Assembly (NCBI RefSeq): GCF_026341825.1
Contig: NZ_JAPENY010000001.1
Coordinates: 2,914,001 to 2,978,000 of the forward strand
Direction: 5' to 3'
DNA length: 64,000 nucleotides
From: Streptomyces sp. NBC_00620
GTDB lineage: Bacteria > Actinomycetota > Actinomycetes > Streptomycetales > Streptomycetaceae
Below the pieces are notes generated by a model. The model did no database searches. It saw nothing but the letters and a program-made list of their open reading frames with translations, and was not told the origin of the DNA. Below are positions 17,116-25,313 of the stretch, one piece after another; the first letter of the stretch is position 1, and the number at the start of each line of letters is the position of its first letter. Position numbers and translations under genes: made by a program.

Positions 17116-18867
17116 TCAGCTGGCGCACACAGTTTTGTCCGCCGTGGACTTTTCGACCGTCGAGGGCGCCGTTGTCGCAGCGGTCATGGAGACCCCCGCG
17201 CCCTTGAAGTCCTTGCCCAGGGTCAGCACGATCGCGGGCAGACCCTGTGAGTTCGTCTCGCTCTTGCCAGGCTTCATCGCCGAACCGGACAACCCCATGA
17301 GATCCGCCAGCTTGCGCGCCTGATCGGCCTGGTCGGGTGAGTACTCGAGGGTCGTCTTGCTGAGCGTTTCCTCGGCGTTGCCGAGCTGGCTGGACTTGGT
17401 CACGCCCTCATCATTCTGCAGCCAGTTAAGTGTTTCCTGTGCGGAGCCGGCGGGGGCGCCGCCGTTGTAGATGTTGACCCGGACATCGGCGGCCGCGGAC
17501 TGGGTGCCCTTGAGCCGGGCGGCCACCGCGGCGGCCTCCTTCTTCTCCTGCGCCTTCACCTCGGTGAAGGACACGTCGTCCCTGATCATGTCGAAGACCG
17601 GCTGAGAATCCGTCGGGGAGACGACGACCGTCACCGGGGTCTCCTCGGCCGGGTTGTCGATGACCGGCGTCGTGAGGAAGGTGATGTTCTTCGTCGGCAC
17701 CTTCTTCAGCTCCAGGGCCACGTCCTTGAGCGTGCTGACCTTGCCGATACCGGTGTCCACCGTCAGCGCCTTGGTGGCGGCCTCGGCCAGCTTCAGCAGC
17801 TTGCTGGGGCTGGTGAGGGTGTCGCTGGAGGACATCTTGCGCATCAGCGAGGCCAGGAACTGCTGCTGCACCTTGATGCGGTCGAGGTCGCCCGAGTTGC
17901 CGAAGCTGTGCCGGGTGCGGAGGAAGGCGAGCGCCGTCTCGCCCTCGATCGTGTGCTTGCCGGCGGAGAGCTTGAGTTTGGAGTCGTCGTCGTCGACGTC
18001 CTTGGCGAGGCAGACCTCGACGCCGTCCACCGCGGTGGTCAGCGTCTTGACCGCGTTGAAGTCGGCCATCATGAAGTGGTTGGGCGTGATGCCGGTGACT
18101 TCCTTGACCGTGCGCATGGTGCAGCCCGCGTCCCGGCCGGACTGGCCGAGGCTCGTGTTGAAGCGGACGCCGGTGGTGCCCGGGATGACCTTGGTGCTGC
18201 CGTCCGACTGTTTCGTCTCGCAGTCCGGGATGTCGACGATCAGGTCGCGCGGAATGCTCAACGCGGTCGCGTTCGTACGGTCCTTGGAGACGTGCAGCAG
18301 GATCGTGGTGTCGGCGTGACCCACGCTGCCCGAGTCGCCGTACTCCTCGTTGCCCTCACCGGTGCGTTTGTCCGTACCGATGATGAGGATGTTGAAGGCC
18401 TCGTCCTTGCTGAAGCTGCTGGAGGCCGCGTTGCCGACGTCCGTCGTGGTGACGTTGCCCTCGAGGTGCTTGAGGTAGAAGTACCCGGCGGTGGAGGCGG
18501 CGACCAGCACGAGGGCCATCGTGCCGCCGGTCCACAGCAGTATCTTCTTCGCCTTCGACTTCTTCGGCTTCGTACGCCCCCGCCGACGCCCTGGAGGCGG
18601 TTCGGCGGGTGCGCCACGGCGCCTGCGCGGCCCCGGCACATCGGTGTCGGGAACGCGGCCCGGAGCTTCGCCGGGTTCGCGGACCGGCGTGCTGCGTGAG
18701 CCCGTTGGGACGCCCCCCGCGCCACGGGCCGATCTGCGAGGACCGGGGACTGGTGATTGCGGTGCGGAAGGCCGCAGTCGCAGTTCGTAGTCGCCGGTGT
18801 TCGGGTTGAGTACCCACTGGTCTGCGGGGTCGATATCGTCCGCCCGCCCACGGCCTTGCGCGTCCAC
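17116..18867 (-). CDS. LCP family cell-wall ligase 4 with LytR_C domain
   Basis: A 583-residue LCP protein starting at a GTG preceded by GGAGGA. The N-terminal tract includes DPADQWVLNPNTGDYELRL, a motif also seen before other actinobacterial LCP proteins, then a Pro/Arg-rich linker. The transmembrane helix is near residues 110-130. LCP landmarks are IIGTDKRTGEGN, SIPRDLIVDIPDC, NTSLGQSGRDAGC, VDGVEVCLA and FLRTRHSFGNSGDLDRIKVQQQ. A LytR_C domain (VRVNIYNGGAPAGSAQ) ends the protein. It resembles LCP3 most closely (cysteines after IPDC and DAGC), suggesting a duplication. LCP3 lies 123 bp downstream on the same strand. Confidence 0.93.
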   Translation of the reverse strand: MDAQGRGRADDIDPADQWVLNPNTGDYELRLRPSAPQSPVPGPRRSARGAGGVPTGSRSTPVREPGEAPGRVPDTDVPGPRRRRGAPAEPPPGRRRGRTKPKKSKAKKILLWTGGTMALVLVAASTAGYFYLKHLEGNVTTTDVGNAASSSFSKDEAFNILIIGTDKRTGEGNEEYGDSGSVGHADTTILLHVSKDRTNATALSIPRDLIVDIPDCETKQSDGSTKVIPGTTGVRFNTSLGQSGRDAGCTMRTVKEVTGITPNHFMMADFNAVKTLTTAVDGVEVCLAKDVDDDDSKLKLSAGKHTIEGETALAFLRTRHSFGNSGDLDRIKVQQQFLASLMRKMSSSDTLTSPSKLLKLAEAATKALTVDTGIGKVSTLKDVALELKKVPTKNITFLTTPVIDNPAEETPVTVVVSPTDSQPVFDMIRDDVSFTEVKAQEKKEAAAVAARLKGTQSAAADVRVNIYNGGAPAGSAQETLNWLQNDEGVTKSSQLGNAEETLSKTTLEYSPDQADQARKLADLMGLSGSAMKPGKSETNSQGLPAIVLTLGKDFKGAGVSMTAATTAPSTVEKSTADKTVCAS

Positions 18868-19115
18868 GGTTGCTTAAGTCCTCCGTCGGGGCCACGCGGC
18901 GCCTTTTCCCCCTACAAAAGGCGCTCGGTCAGTCGGTCCAGCAGTGCGCGACCGCAGGACAGACCTGAAGGCCGGGTGCACCGGATCGCTCACACTATCC
19001 GCCCAGTTCAGCGTCAAGCGACGGCAGTGACAAATTCCACCTGCCTACAACTGGGCAATCCGCCCTATTTCTCAGAGAGTTCTTAGCTCAGCAGTTCCCC
19101 GCCTTGACGTGGGCT

Positions 19116-20423
19116 TTACCCGCACTCGTCCTCGGCCGCCGTGTTCCCCCGGAAAGTCGGCGCCGGATCGGGACTCCGCGGGACTCCGGCGGGTCCCTTT
19201 CCGCCCGGTTTTCCGTCCTCGTAGGACTCGCCCTCGGACTCGCCCTCGGACTCGCCCTCGGACTCGTCGTAGGACTCCCCGAAAGAGGAGTCGTACGAGC
19301 TGTTTGTGGCGGAAACCTCCGGAAGGTCCTTTGTGACCGCGATCGCCGCATCTTCACGCAGCCGCGTGAAGAGTTTCTCAGCCTCGGGTTCCACGAGCTG
19401 GTCGCGGTTGGCGTTGTAGACGTACGACGTCCGGGGCACCGTCAGGAACTGCACCCGCTCCGTGGGGATGTTGCGCATGCCGCGCACGAGGTCGTACAGC
19501 CCGCGCAGGTTCGCCAGCGCCGGGTCCGTGGTGAGCGAGGAGGTGGCCGCGTCGAGCACGGGATAGAGCTTCGTGGGATTGAGCAGTACGTCGTTGCTGC
19601 GCACCTTGTTGACGAGTGCGCCGAGGAAGCGCTGCTGACGGTCCATCCGGTCGGTGTCGCTGCCGTCGCCGATGCTCTTGCGGGCGCGGACATAACCGAG
19701 GGCCTGTTCGCCGTTGAGCGTCACCTTGCCCGCCGGCAGCTTCAGCTGGGCTTCCTTGTCGTCGATCGGCTCCTTCAGGCACACCCGGACGCCGTCGACC
19801 GCGTCGACCATCTCCTTGAAACCGTTGAAGTCGACGACCATGTGATGGTCGACGCGGATGTTGGTGAGCTTCTCGACGGTACGGATCGTGCAGGCCGAAC
19901 CGCCCGCCTGGAAGGCGTAGTTGAACATCGCGAACATCGGCTCGGTACGGGTGCCGTCCGGGCGGCGGCAGCTGGGCACGTCCACCATCAGGTCGCGGGG
20001 GAGCGAGACGGCGGTCGCGCTGCGCCGGTTCGCGGCGAGATGCAGCAGGATCGTGGTGTCGGACCGCTCGGTGCCGGAGTCCCGCCCGTACTTCGCGTTG
20101 CCGTCCCCGGCCCGCGAGTCCGACCCGATCAGCAGGATGTTCTGCGCGTCGCGCACCAGCGCGGTGGGCCGTTCCTTCTCGTACCGGGCCAGCTCGGTCG
20201 CCGCGTCGTTGTCCGCCGTGATGTTCGCGTTCAGCTTCTCGTACGCCGCCCAGCCCACTCCCGCGGTACCGAGCACCACGACCGCGGCACCGATCGCCGT
20301 GTAACGCAGCCAGCGCCTACGCCGACGTATGAGCCCGGCGCCGGTAGGGGTGGCACCGAGCTCCGGACCCAGCGCACCACGTCCGGAGGCCGTGCCTGCG
20401 GTGTCGGTCACGTCTGAGTCCAC
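19116..20423 (-). CDS. LCP family cell-wall ligase 5 with acidic repeat tail
   Basis: A 435-residue LCP protein with a short N-terminus and a transmembrane helix near residues 40-60 (YTAIGAAVVVLGTAGVGWAA). The catalytic core has LIGSDSRAGDGN, SLPRDLMVDVPSC, NYAFQAGGSACT, VDGVRVCLK and YVRARKSIGDGSDTDRMDRQQ. In place of LytR_C it ends with a Ser/Glu/Gly repeat (GESEGESEGES) and a Pro/Asp-rich tail. GTG at 20423 is used; a second GTG four codons later is better spaced from GAGGGG. The acidic tail would lie outside the membrane and may bind wall polymer or cations. Confidence 0.92.
   Translation of the reverse strand: MDSDVTDTAGTASGRGALGPELGATPTGAGLIRRRRRWLRYTAIGAAVVVLGTAGVGWAAYEKLNANITADNDAATELARYEKERPTALVRDAQNILLIGSDSRAGDGNAKYGRDSGTERSDTTILLHLAANRRSATAVSLPRDLMVDVPSCRRPDGTRTEPMFAMFNYAFQAGGSACTIRTVEKLTNIRVDHHMVVDFNGFKEMVDAVDGVRVCLKEPIDDKEAQLKLPAGKVTLNGEQALGYVRARKSIGDGSDTDRMDRQQRFLGALVNKVRSNDVLLNPTKLYPVLDAATSSLTTDPALANLRGLYDLVRGMRNIPTERVQFLTVPRTSYVYNANRDQLVEPEAEKLFTRLREDAAIAVTKDLPEVSATNSSYDSSFGESYDESEGESEGESEGESYEDGKPGGKGPAGVPRSPDPAPTFRGNTAAEDECG
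19225..19266. repeat. 12-bp tandem repeat encoding ESEG units in LCP5
   Basis: The unit GACTCGCCCTCG is repeated three times exactly (19225-19260), with a diverged partial fourth unit. It encodes Glu-Ser-Glu-Gly on the minus strand and may vary in copy number between strains. Confidence 0.85.
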
Positions 20424-20525
20424 CCCTCATGGCGTACGAGCGTGTCGTGCTCCTACGACCATGGCGCGGGGCGGGGGTGGGGGCGGGACGCTGATGGGCC
20501 GAACGGATGACACGGGGGGCGACCG

Positions 20526-20585
20526 CAGCGCCCCTTCAGGGGCGCGAGGAACTGCGCGACCAGCCACAGACGGCCCGCAGACAAC
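20526..20585. repeat. Streptomyces-type dispersed intergenic repeat with hairpin
   Basis: A short stem GCGCCCC/GGGGCGC (20528-20534 with 20539-20545, loop TTCA) is followed by GAGGAACTGCGCGACCAGCC and a GACGGCCCGCAG-like tail. I recall close relatives of this unit in many Streptomyces intergenic regions. It sits between the TIGR03089 gene stop and the LCP5 start, so it may act as a terminator for the former. Confidence 0.55.
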
Positions 20586-20606
20586 CGGCGGCCTCCTGGC
20601 GAAGGC

Positions 20607-21362
20607 TCACCGAGCCGTAGCCGTCACCCGCTCACTCTCGATCCGCTTGGCCAACGCGTCCTCGCCAAGCTCCTCAAGATGGCGGCACAACACCACGGAC
20701 CCCCCGGTGGCGAGCGCCGAGTACAACCCCGCGCTGAGCCCCTCCCAGGTGTCGTACGGCAGCGCCGACAGAATCCGGGACCCGGGCCCCGTGAGCCCGA
20801 GCGCACCCGCATCCACCCGCGCCCGCTCGACAACCTCCGCGCTCGTGTACTCCGCCCCGGCGACGATCAGCGCCGCCACCTCCGGGTCCACAGGCGCGTA
20901 CGCCTGGAACCGGTCCCCCTGCGTCGGGACCTCGACGGCGTAGTCGGCGTACCCGGCGGGCGGCGTCGGAAAGCGCCGCCCCAGCGGAGCCAGCGACAGC
21001 GCGACACGTTCGCCGGAGCACGCGAGCCCGGCCTCGAACTCGCCGGGCCCCGCGACGACGTGATCCGCCGCGCCGGGATCGCCCCCGACATCCGCGACGA
21101 CACCCACCGACGAACACGCGAGCAGCCAGACGGCCGTCTGCCAGTGCGCGGGCAGCCGCAGCGCGACCCGTTCGCCGGGTTCGGCCGACAGTTCGTTCTG
21201 GAGCAGGTTGGCGGTCTTGGCCACCCAATTGGCGAAGGTGGCCACGGACAATTCGATCCGTTCGCCCGTGGCGTCGTCGTAGAAGGTCACCAGGGGGCGC
21301 GCGGGGTCCGCGGCGAGCGCGGATCGCAGCAGGTCGGCGGGGGTGCGGTCGGTGGCGTTCAC
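20607..21362 (-). CDS. TIGR03089 family protein (truncated AMP-binding fold)
   Basis: A 251-residue actinobacterial protein of the TIGR03089 family. It resembles the N-terminal part of AMP-dependent acyl-CoA synthetases (FANWVAKTANLLQNEL, GERVALRLPAHWQTAVWLLAC) but is less than half their length. The P-loop (TSGT-type) and the C-terminal lid domain are missing. It is therefore unlikely to adenylate substrates, and its function is unknown. It starts at a GTG (21362) and is divergent from the amidase gene, about 100 bp away. The conservation of this family next to LCP and amidase genes is a positional hint at an envelope role. Confidence 0.82.
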   Translation of the reverse strand: MNATDRTPADLLRSALAADPARPLVTFYDDATGERIELSVATFANWVAKTANLLQNELSAEPGERVALRLPAHWQTAVWLLACSSVGVVADVGGDPGAADHVVAGPGEFEAGLACSGERVALSLAPLGRRFPTPPAGYADYAVEVPTQGDRFQAYAPVDPEVAALIVAGAEYTSAEVVERARVDAGALGLTGPGSRILSALPYDTWEGLSAGLYSALATGGSVVLCRHLEELGEDALAKRIESERVTATAR

Positions 21363-21466
21363 GCGGGCAAGCGTACGCGGGGCGGAGCGCCCGGCGGACC
21401 CGCCGGGCCACCGGTTCGGCCGAGTGGAACCCGACGGTCCGTCAATTCCCCGATAGACAGATATGT

Positions 21467-22903
21467 ATGACTATGTCCAGGATCAGGGGCATGCGTGGAT
21501 TCCTTGCTTCCTCGGTCGGCGTCACTTGCGCGGCCGCTCTCGCCCTTCCGCTGGCCCTGTCCGCTCCGGCGCAGGCCGGCCTGCCGGCGGTGACGTCCGA
21601 GCCCGCCGCCCCCGGCAGCACCCAGTCCCTGCCGCTCGTCCCGCTCGGGGGCGACCGCTCCCTCGGCTCCGCCGCTCCCGAACAGGGGCTCGTCAGACGC
21701 GACGTACGGCCCTTCTCGCTCGTCGGCGTCGTCTGGGACAACCCGGACAGCGAACTGCACGGCCGCGTCCAGGTCCGTACCCGCGGCGCCGCCACCGGCC
21801 AGTGGTCCGGCTGGCAGGACGTCGAGACGCACAACCACGAGCACGGCGCCGACCCGGACAGCGCCGAAGGCGGGTCGGGCCGGCTGCGTGGATCCACCGC
21901 ACCGCTGTGGGTGGGGGACTCCGACGGCGTCGAGGTACGCGTCCAGGCGGAGATGGACGAGCGCGCACCGGTGGTGAGCGACTCGCCGCTCCCCAGGGGC
22001 TTGCGTCTCGAACTCGTCGCGCCCGGCGCGGACGCCCGCTCCGCAGGCGCGCAGCCGGACGTTCCGCGCGCCGGTGCACAACAGAGCCTGCCGCGAGCCG
22101 ACGCGCAGGTACGCGCCCCGCGCGCCGGCGCACTGTCCGCCGTGTACGCCGCCGTAAACGCCGACAACACCGGTCTGGAGCCCACGAGCGCCGCCGACAT
22201 CCCCGAGCTCTCCCCGGACGAGATCCCCGAGCTCTCCCAGCAGGAGACGGAGCGCGAATTCTTTGCCGAGCGCCCCGATGAGCAGCGCGTGAAGCCGTAC
22301 ATCGGCCCACGCCCGCGCATCATCACGCGCAAGGGCTGGGGCGCGAACGAGGACCTGCGCGAGCGCGGTTTCGTCTACACGAAGAAGGTCAAGGTGGCCT
22401 TCGTGCACCACACCGCCTCGGGCAACAACTACACCTGCGCCCAAGCCCCTTCGGTCATCCGCAGTATCTACCGCTACCACGTGGTGAGCAGTGGCTGGCG
22501 GGACATCGGCTACAACTTCCTCGTCGACAAGTGCGGAAACATCTACGAAGGCCGGGCCGGGGGCGTGGCGAAGGCCGTCATGGGCGCCCACACCCTCGGT
22601 TTCAACACCGACAGCATGGGGATCGCCGTCCTCGGCAGCTTCGGCAAGACGAAGCCGTCCGGATCCGCCGTAACAGCCATCGCGAAGCTCACGGCATGGA
22701 AGCTTGGCCTCTTCGGAGCCAATCCGAACGGAAAGACATATCTGAAGTCCGGCGGTGGCAATCTCTACAAAAAGGGAAAGAACGTGCGACTGAACGTGAT
22801 CTCCGGCCACCGGGACGGGTTCAGCACGGAGTGCCCGGGCTGGCAGCTGTACAGCAAGCTCGGCTCCGCCCGGAAGACGGCGGCCAAGTACCAGGGCAGG
22901 TAG
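21467..22903 (+). CDS. Secreted N-acetylmuramoyl-L-alanine amidase (PGRP domain)
   Basis: A 478-residue secreted zinc amidase that would cleave the amide bond between N-acetylmuramic acid and L-Ala in peptidoglycan. A signal peptide runs to about residue 37 (LPLALSAPAQA cleavage region). A central region of about 160 residues contains degenerate RAGAQ/RADAQ repeats and a duplicated IPELS motif. The C-terminal PGRP/amidase_2 domain has the zinc ligands in VHHTASG, GHRDGF and TECPGW, with NFLVDKCGNIYEGRAGG between them. It is a single gene immediately upstream of the sugar nucleotidyltransferase. It probably acts in wall turnover during growth or sporulation. Confidence 0.93.
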   Translation: MTMSRIRGMRGFLASSVGVTCAAALALPLALSAPAQAGLPAVTSEPAAPGSTQSLPLVPLGGDRSLGSAAPEQGLVRRDVRPFSLVGVVWDNPDSELHGRVQVRTRGAATGQWSGWQDVETHNHEHGADPDSAEGGSGRLRGSTAPLWVGDSDGVEVRVQAEMDERAPVVSDSPLPRGLRLELVAPGADARSAGAQPDVPRAGAQQSLPRADAQVRAPRAGALSAVYAAVNADNTGLEPTSAADIPELSPDEIPELSQQETEREFFAERPDEQRVKPYIGPRPRIITRKGWGANEDLRERGFVYTKKVKVAFVHHTASGNNYTCAQAPSVIRSIYRYHVVSSGWRDIGYNFLVDKCGNIYEGRAGGVAKAVMGAHTLGFNTDSMGIAVLGSFGKTKPSGSAVTAIAKLTAWKLGLFGANPNGKTYLKSGGGNLYKKGKNVRLNVISGHRDGFSTECPGWQLYSKLGSARKTAAKYQGR

Positions 22904-23025
22904 CACGGCCGGGCAGCACGGGAGGACCCGCACCGTCGGCCGTCGAAAGCGCCATCGAACGGTCTGCATACACTGGCCGGCCGAAACACAGTTCGGCCGG
23001 TCCCGGCAGGAAGCAGAGACGACAG

Positions 23026-24108
23026 GTGACAGAAGCGATCCTCCTGGTCGGCGGCAGAGGCACCAGACTGCGCCCGCTCACGGTGCACACTCCCAAGCCG
23101 ATGGTTCCGGCGGCCGGGGTCCCGTTCCTCACCCACCAGCTGGCCCGGGCGAAGGCAGCGGGCGTAGAGCGCATCGTCCTGGCGACCTCCTACCTGGCCG
23201 AGGTCTTCGAGCCGTACTTCGGCGACGGCTCCTCGCTCGGCCTCCACCTCGAGTACGTCACCGAGGAGGAGCCCCTCGGCACCGGCGGCGCCATCCGCAA
23301 CGTGGCCTCCCGCCTGCACTCGGGCCCCGACGCCCCGGTCCTGGTCTTCAACGGCGACATCCTGACCGGTCTCGACATCCCGGCCCTGGTCCGCACCCAC
23401 CAGACGACGGGCGCGGACGTCTCCCTCCACCTCACCCGTGTCGAGGACCCGCGCGCGTTCGGCCTGGTCCCCACGGACGCCACCGGCCGCGTAACGGCCT
23501 TCCTGGAGAAGCCCCAGACCCCCGAGGAGATCGTCACCGACCAGATCAACGCGGGCGCATACGTCTTCCGCCGCTCGGTCATCGACACGATCCCCACGGG
23601 CCGCCCGGTCTCGGTGGAACGCGAGACCTTCCCGGACCTCCTCGCCAACGGAGCCCACCTCCAGGGCATGGTCGACTCCACCTACTGGCTCGACCTCGGC
23701 ACCCCCCAGGCCTTCGTACGCGGCTCAGCGGACCTCGTCCTCGGCCGAGCCCCCTCCCCGGCCGTCCCCGGCCGCTGCGGCGACCGCCTGGTCCTACCCA
23801 CCGCCACCGTCGCCCCCGACGCCAAGCTGACCGGCGGCACGGTGGTCGGCGAGGGCGCACACATCGGCGAAGGCGCCCGCATCACAGGCAGCGCCATCCT
23901 CCCCGGCGCAGTCATCGAACCCGGCGCCGTCATCACCGACTCCCTGATCGGCGCCCGAGCCCGCATCGGCGAACGCTCCATCCTGGAAGGCGCGGTAATC
24001 GGCGACGGCGCACACATCGGCCCGGACAACGAACTCCGCGACGGCGTACGGGTCTGGTGCGACGCCAGAATCCCAGCAGGCGCGGTGCGCTTCTCCTCGG
24101 ACCAGTAG
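23026..24108 (+). CDS. NDP-sugar pyrophosphorylase (mannose-1-phosphate guanylyltransferase-like)
   Basis: A 360-residue sugar nucleotidyltransferase. The N-terminal domain has the nucleotide-binding LVGGRGTRLRPLT and the lysine-containing TPKPMVP, then VLVFNGDIL with the metal-binding Asp. The C-terminal domain is a left-handed beta-helix of hexapeptide repeats (IGEGARI, IGERSIL, IGPDNEL). This architecture fits GDP-mannose or glucose-1-phosphate thymidylyl/guanylyl transferases. With manB and manA in the window, GDP-mannose synthesis is the likely role, but dTDP-glucose cannot be excluded. The GTG at 23026 is chosen because the motif begins three codons later. Confidence 0.9.
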   Translation: MTEAILLVGGRGTRLRPLTVHTPKPMVPAAGVPFLTHQLARAKAAGVERIVLATSYLAEVFEPYFGDGSSLGLHLEYVTEEEPLGTGGAIRNVASRLHSGPDAPVLVFNGDILTGLDIPALVRTHQTTGADVSLHLTRVEDPRAFGLVPTDATGRVTAFLEKPQTPEEIVTDQINAGAYVFRRSVIDTIPTGRPVSVERETFPDLLANGAHLQGMVDSTYWLDLGTPQAFVRGSADLVLGRAPSPAVPGRCGDRLVLPTATVAPDAKLTGGTVVGEGAHIGEGARITGSAILPGAVIEPGAVITDSLIGARARIGERSILEGAVIGDGAHIGPDNELRDGVRVWCDARIPAGAVRFSSDQ

Positions 24109-24118
24109 CTCTCAGCCT

Positions 24119-24216
24119 GTCCGGCGTTTGAGGACGAGGCCGTTCAGGCCGAAGGGGGGTCTGGGGGCGCAGCCCCCAGGTACGGGACGGGCAGGGGCGG
24201 AGGGGGCGAAAACCCC
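24119..24216. repeat. 98-bp dispersed repeat, copy 1
   Basis: It starts with GTCCGGCGTTTGAGGACGAG, then a 15-nt variable centre (GCCGTTCAGGCCGAA, a small GGCC/GGCC hairpin). A G-rich segment follows with the perfect stem CTGGGGGC/GCCCCCAG (8 bp, loop GCA). It ends in AGGGGCGGAGGGGGCGAAAA followed by CCCC. A second copy of identical length occurs at 39298. It lies just after the pyrophosphorylase stop and before the convergent glycosylase gene. Confidence 0.85.
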
Positions 24217-24245
24217 TCGGCCCCGGCACCGGCGCCGGGCGCCGG

Positions 24246-25247
24246 TCAAAGCCGCCCGATATCCCCCCGAGGCATCTTCGGCACCCGCCGAGCCGGCGTC
24301 CGCCCGGACAACAGGATCAACCGAGCCGCCCGATGCCGCTGCCCCGCATAGGGCGCGAGCAACGACAGCATCACGGAGTCGTCCGCGTCCCGGTCACCCG
24401 CCAGCGCGTACCCCACGATCCCGGGCAGATGAAGATCCCCCACGGTCACGGAATCCGCCGCCCCATGACTGCGCTGCACAACCTCCGCAGAGGTCCAGGG
24501 CCCCACCCCGGACACCAGCTCCAGCCGAGCCTGAGCCCGCACGGGCTCGAACGACACCGCCTCCTCGAGCCGCGCAGCGACCCGCACGGCCCGCAGAATC
24601 GTCGAGGCCCGCTTGTTGTCCACCCCGGCCCGATGCCACTCCCAGGAGGGAATCAACGCCCAGGTCCGCGCCGCCGGCATGACACACATCCGCTCCGGCG
24701 CGGGCCCCGGCGCAGGCTCCCCGTACTTCCGTACGAGCAACCGCCAGGCCCGGTACGCCTCATCGGTGGTGACCTTCTGCTCGAGCACGGACGGGATCAG
24801 CGACTCCAGCACGAGCCCGGTACGCGTCAGCCGCAACCCCGGCCGCCGATGCCGGGTGACCGCGACCAGCCGGTGCCGCGGTTCGAAGGCATCCGGGTCG
24901 TCCAGGGCCCCGAGCAGCTCCGGAAGCTGATCGAGCAGCCACTCGGCCCCCGCCCCCCACGCCTCGCCGTGGACCGCCCCGCCCCGCAGCGCGACCCGTA
25001 GGGTCCCCGGCCCGGCAGGAGTCCGGCAGGCCCGCCAGACGGACCCGTCCGGCGTCGTACGGAACGTCGGATCGCCCGGCCCACGCCGCAGCGGCCCGAG
25101 CACGAGCCCGAGATCGAGAGGCCAGGACGGCGTCCACGTACGACTGCGGCCGGGCGCCGGCGCGGGCAGGGGCACCCCGCCGGGCACCACGACATGCCCG
25201 CCGCGCACTGTCGTACGCGTCGGCCGAGGTGCGAAGCGTCCAGCCAC
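24246..25247 (-). CDS. DNA-3-methyladenine glycosylase family protein (AlkA-like, HhH-GPD)
   Basis: A 333-residue base-excision repair glycosylase of the HhH-GPD superfamily, which excises alkylated purines. The helix-hairpin-helix segment is LVSGVGPWTSAEVV, followed by the Gly/Pro-rich loop and the catalytic Asp in VTVGDLHLP. Upstream, LIPSVLEQKVTTDEAYRAWRLL matches the AlkA core. The N-terminal 100 residues are poorly conserved and Pro/Arg-rich. Start is a GTG (25247) with AGGACC upstream. It is followed on the same strand by fbiB, 67 bp further upstream of its start; co-transcription is possible. Confidence 0.85.
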   Translation of the reverse strand: MAGRFAPRPTRTTVRGGHVVVPGGVPLPAPAPGRSRTWTPSWPLDLGLVLGPLRRGPGDPTFRTTPDGSVWRACRTPAGPGTLRVALRGGAVHGEAWGAGAEWLLDQLPELLGALDDPDAFEPRHRLVAVTRHRRPGLRLTRTGLVLESLIPSVLEQKVTTDEAYRAWRLLVRKYGEPAPGPAPERMCVMPAARTWALIPSWEWHRAGVDNKRASTILRAVRVAARLEEAVSFEPVRAQARLELVSGVGPWTSAEVVQRSHGAADSVTVGDLHLPGIVGYALAGDRDADDSVMLSLLAPYAGQRHRAARLILLSGRTPARRVPKMPRGDIGRL

Positions 25248-25313
25248 GAATGAGGTCCTAGCGCTTGGGGTGCCCTACGAGGGTAGGCGGTCCGACTCCC
25301 CGGAAGGCCTGAC

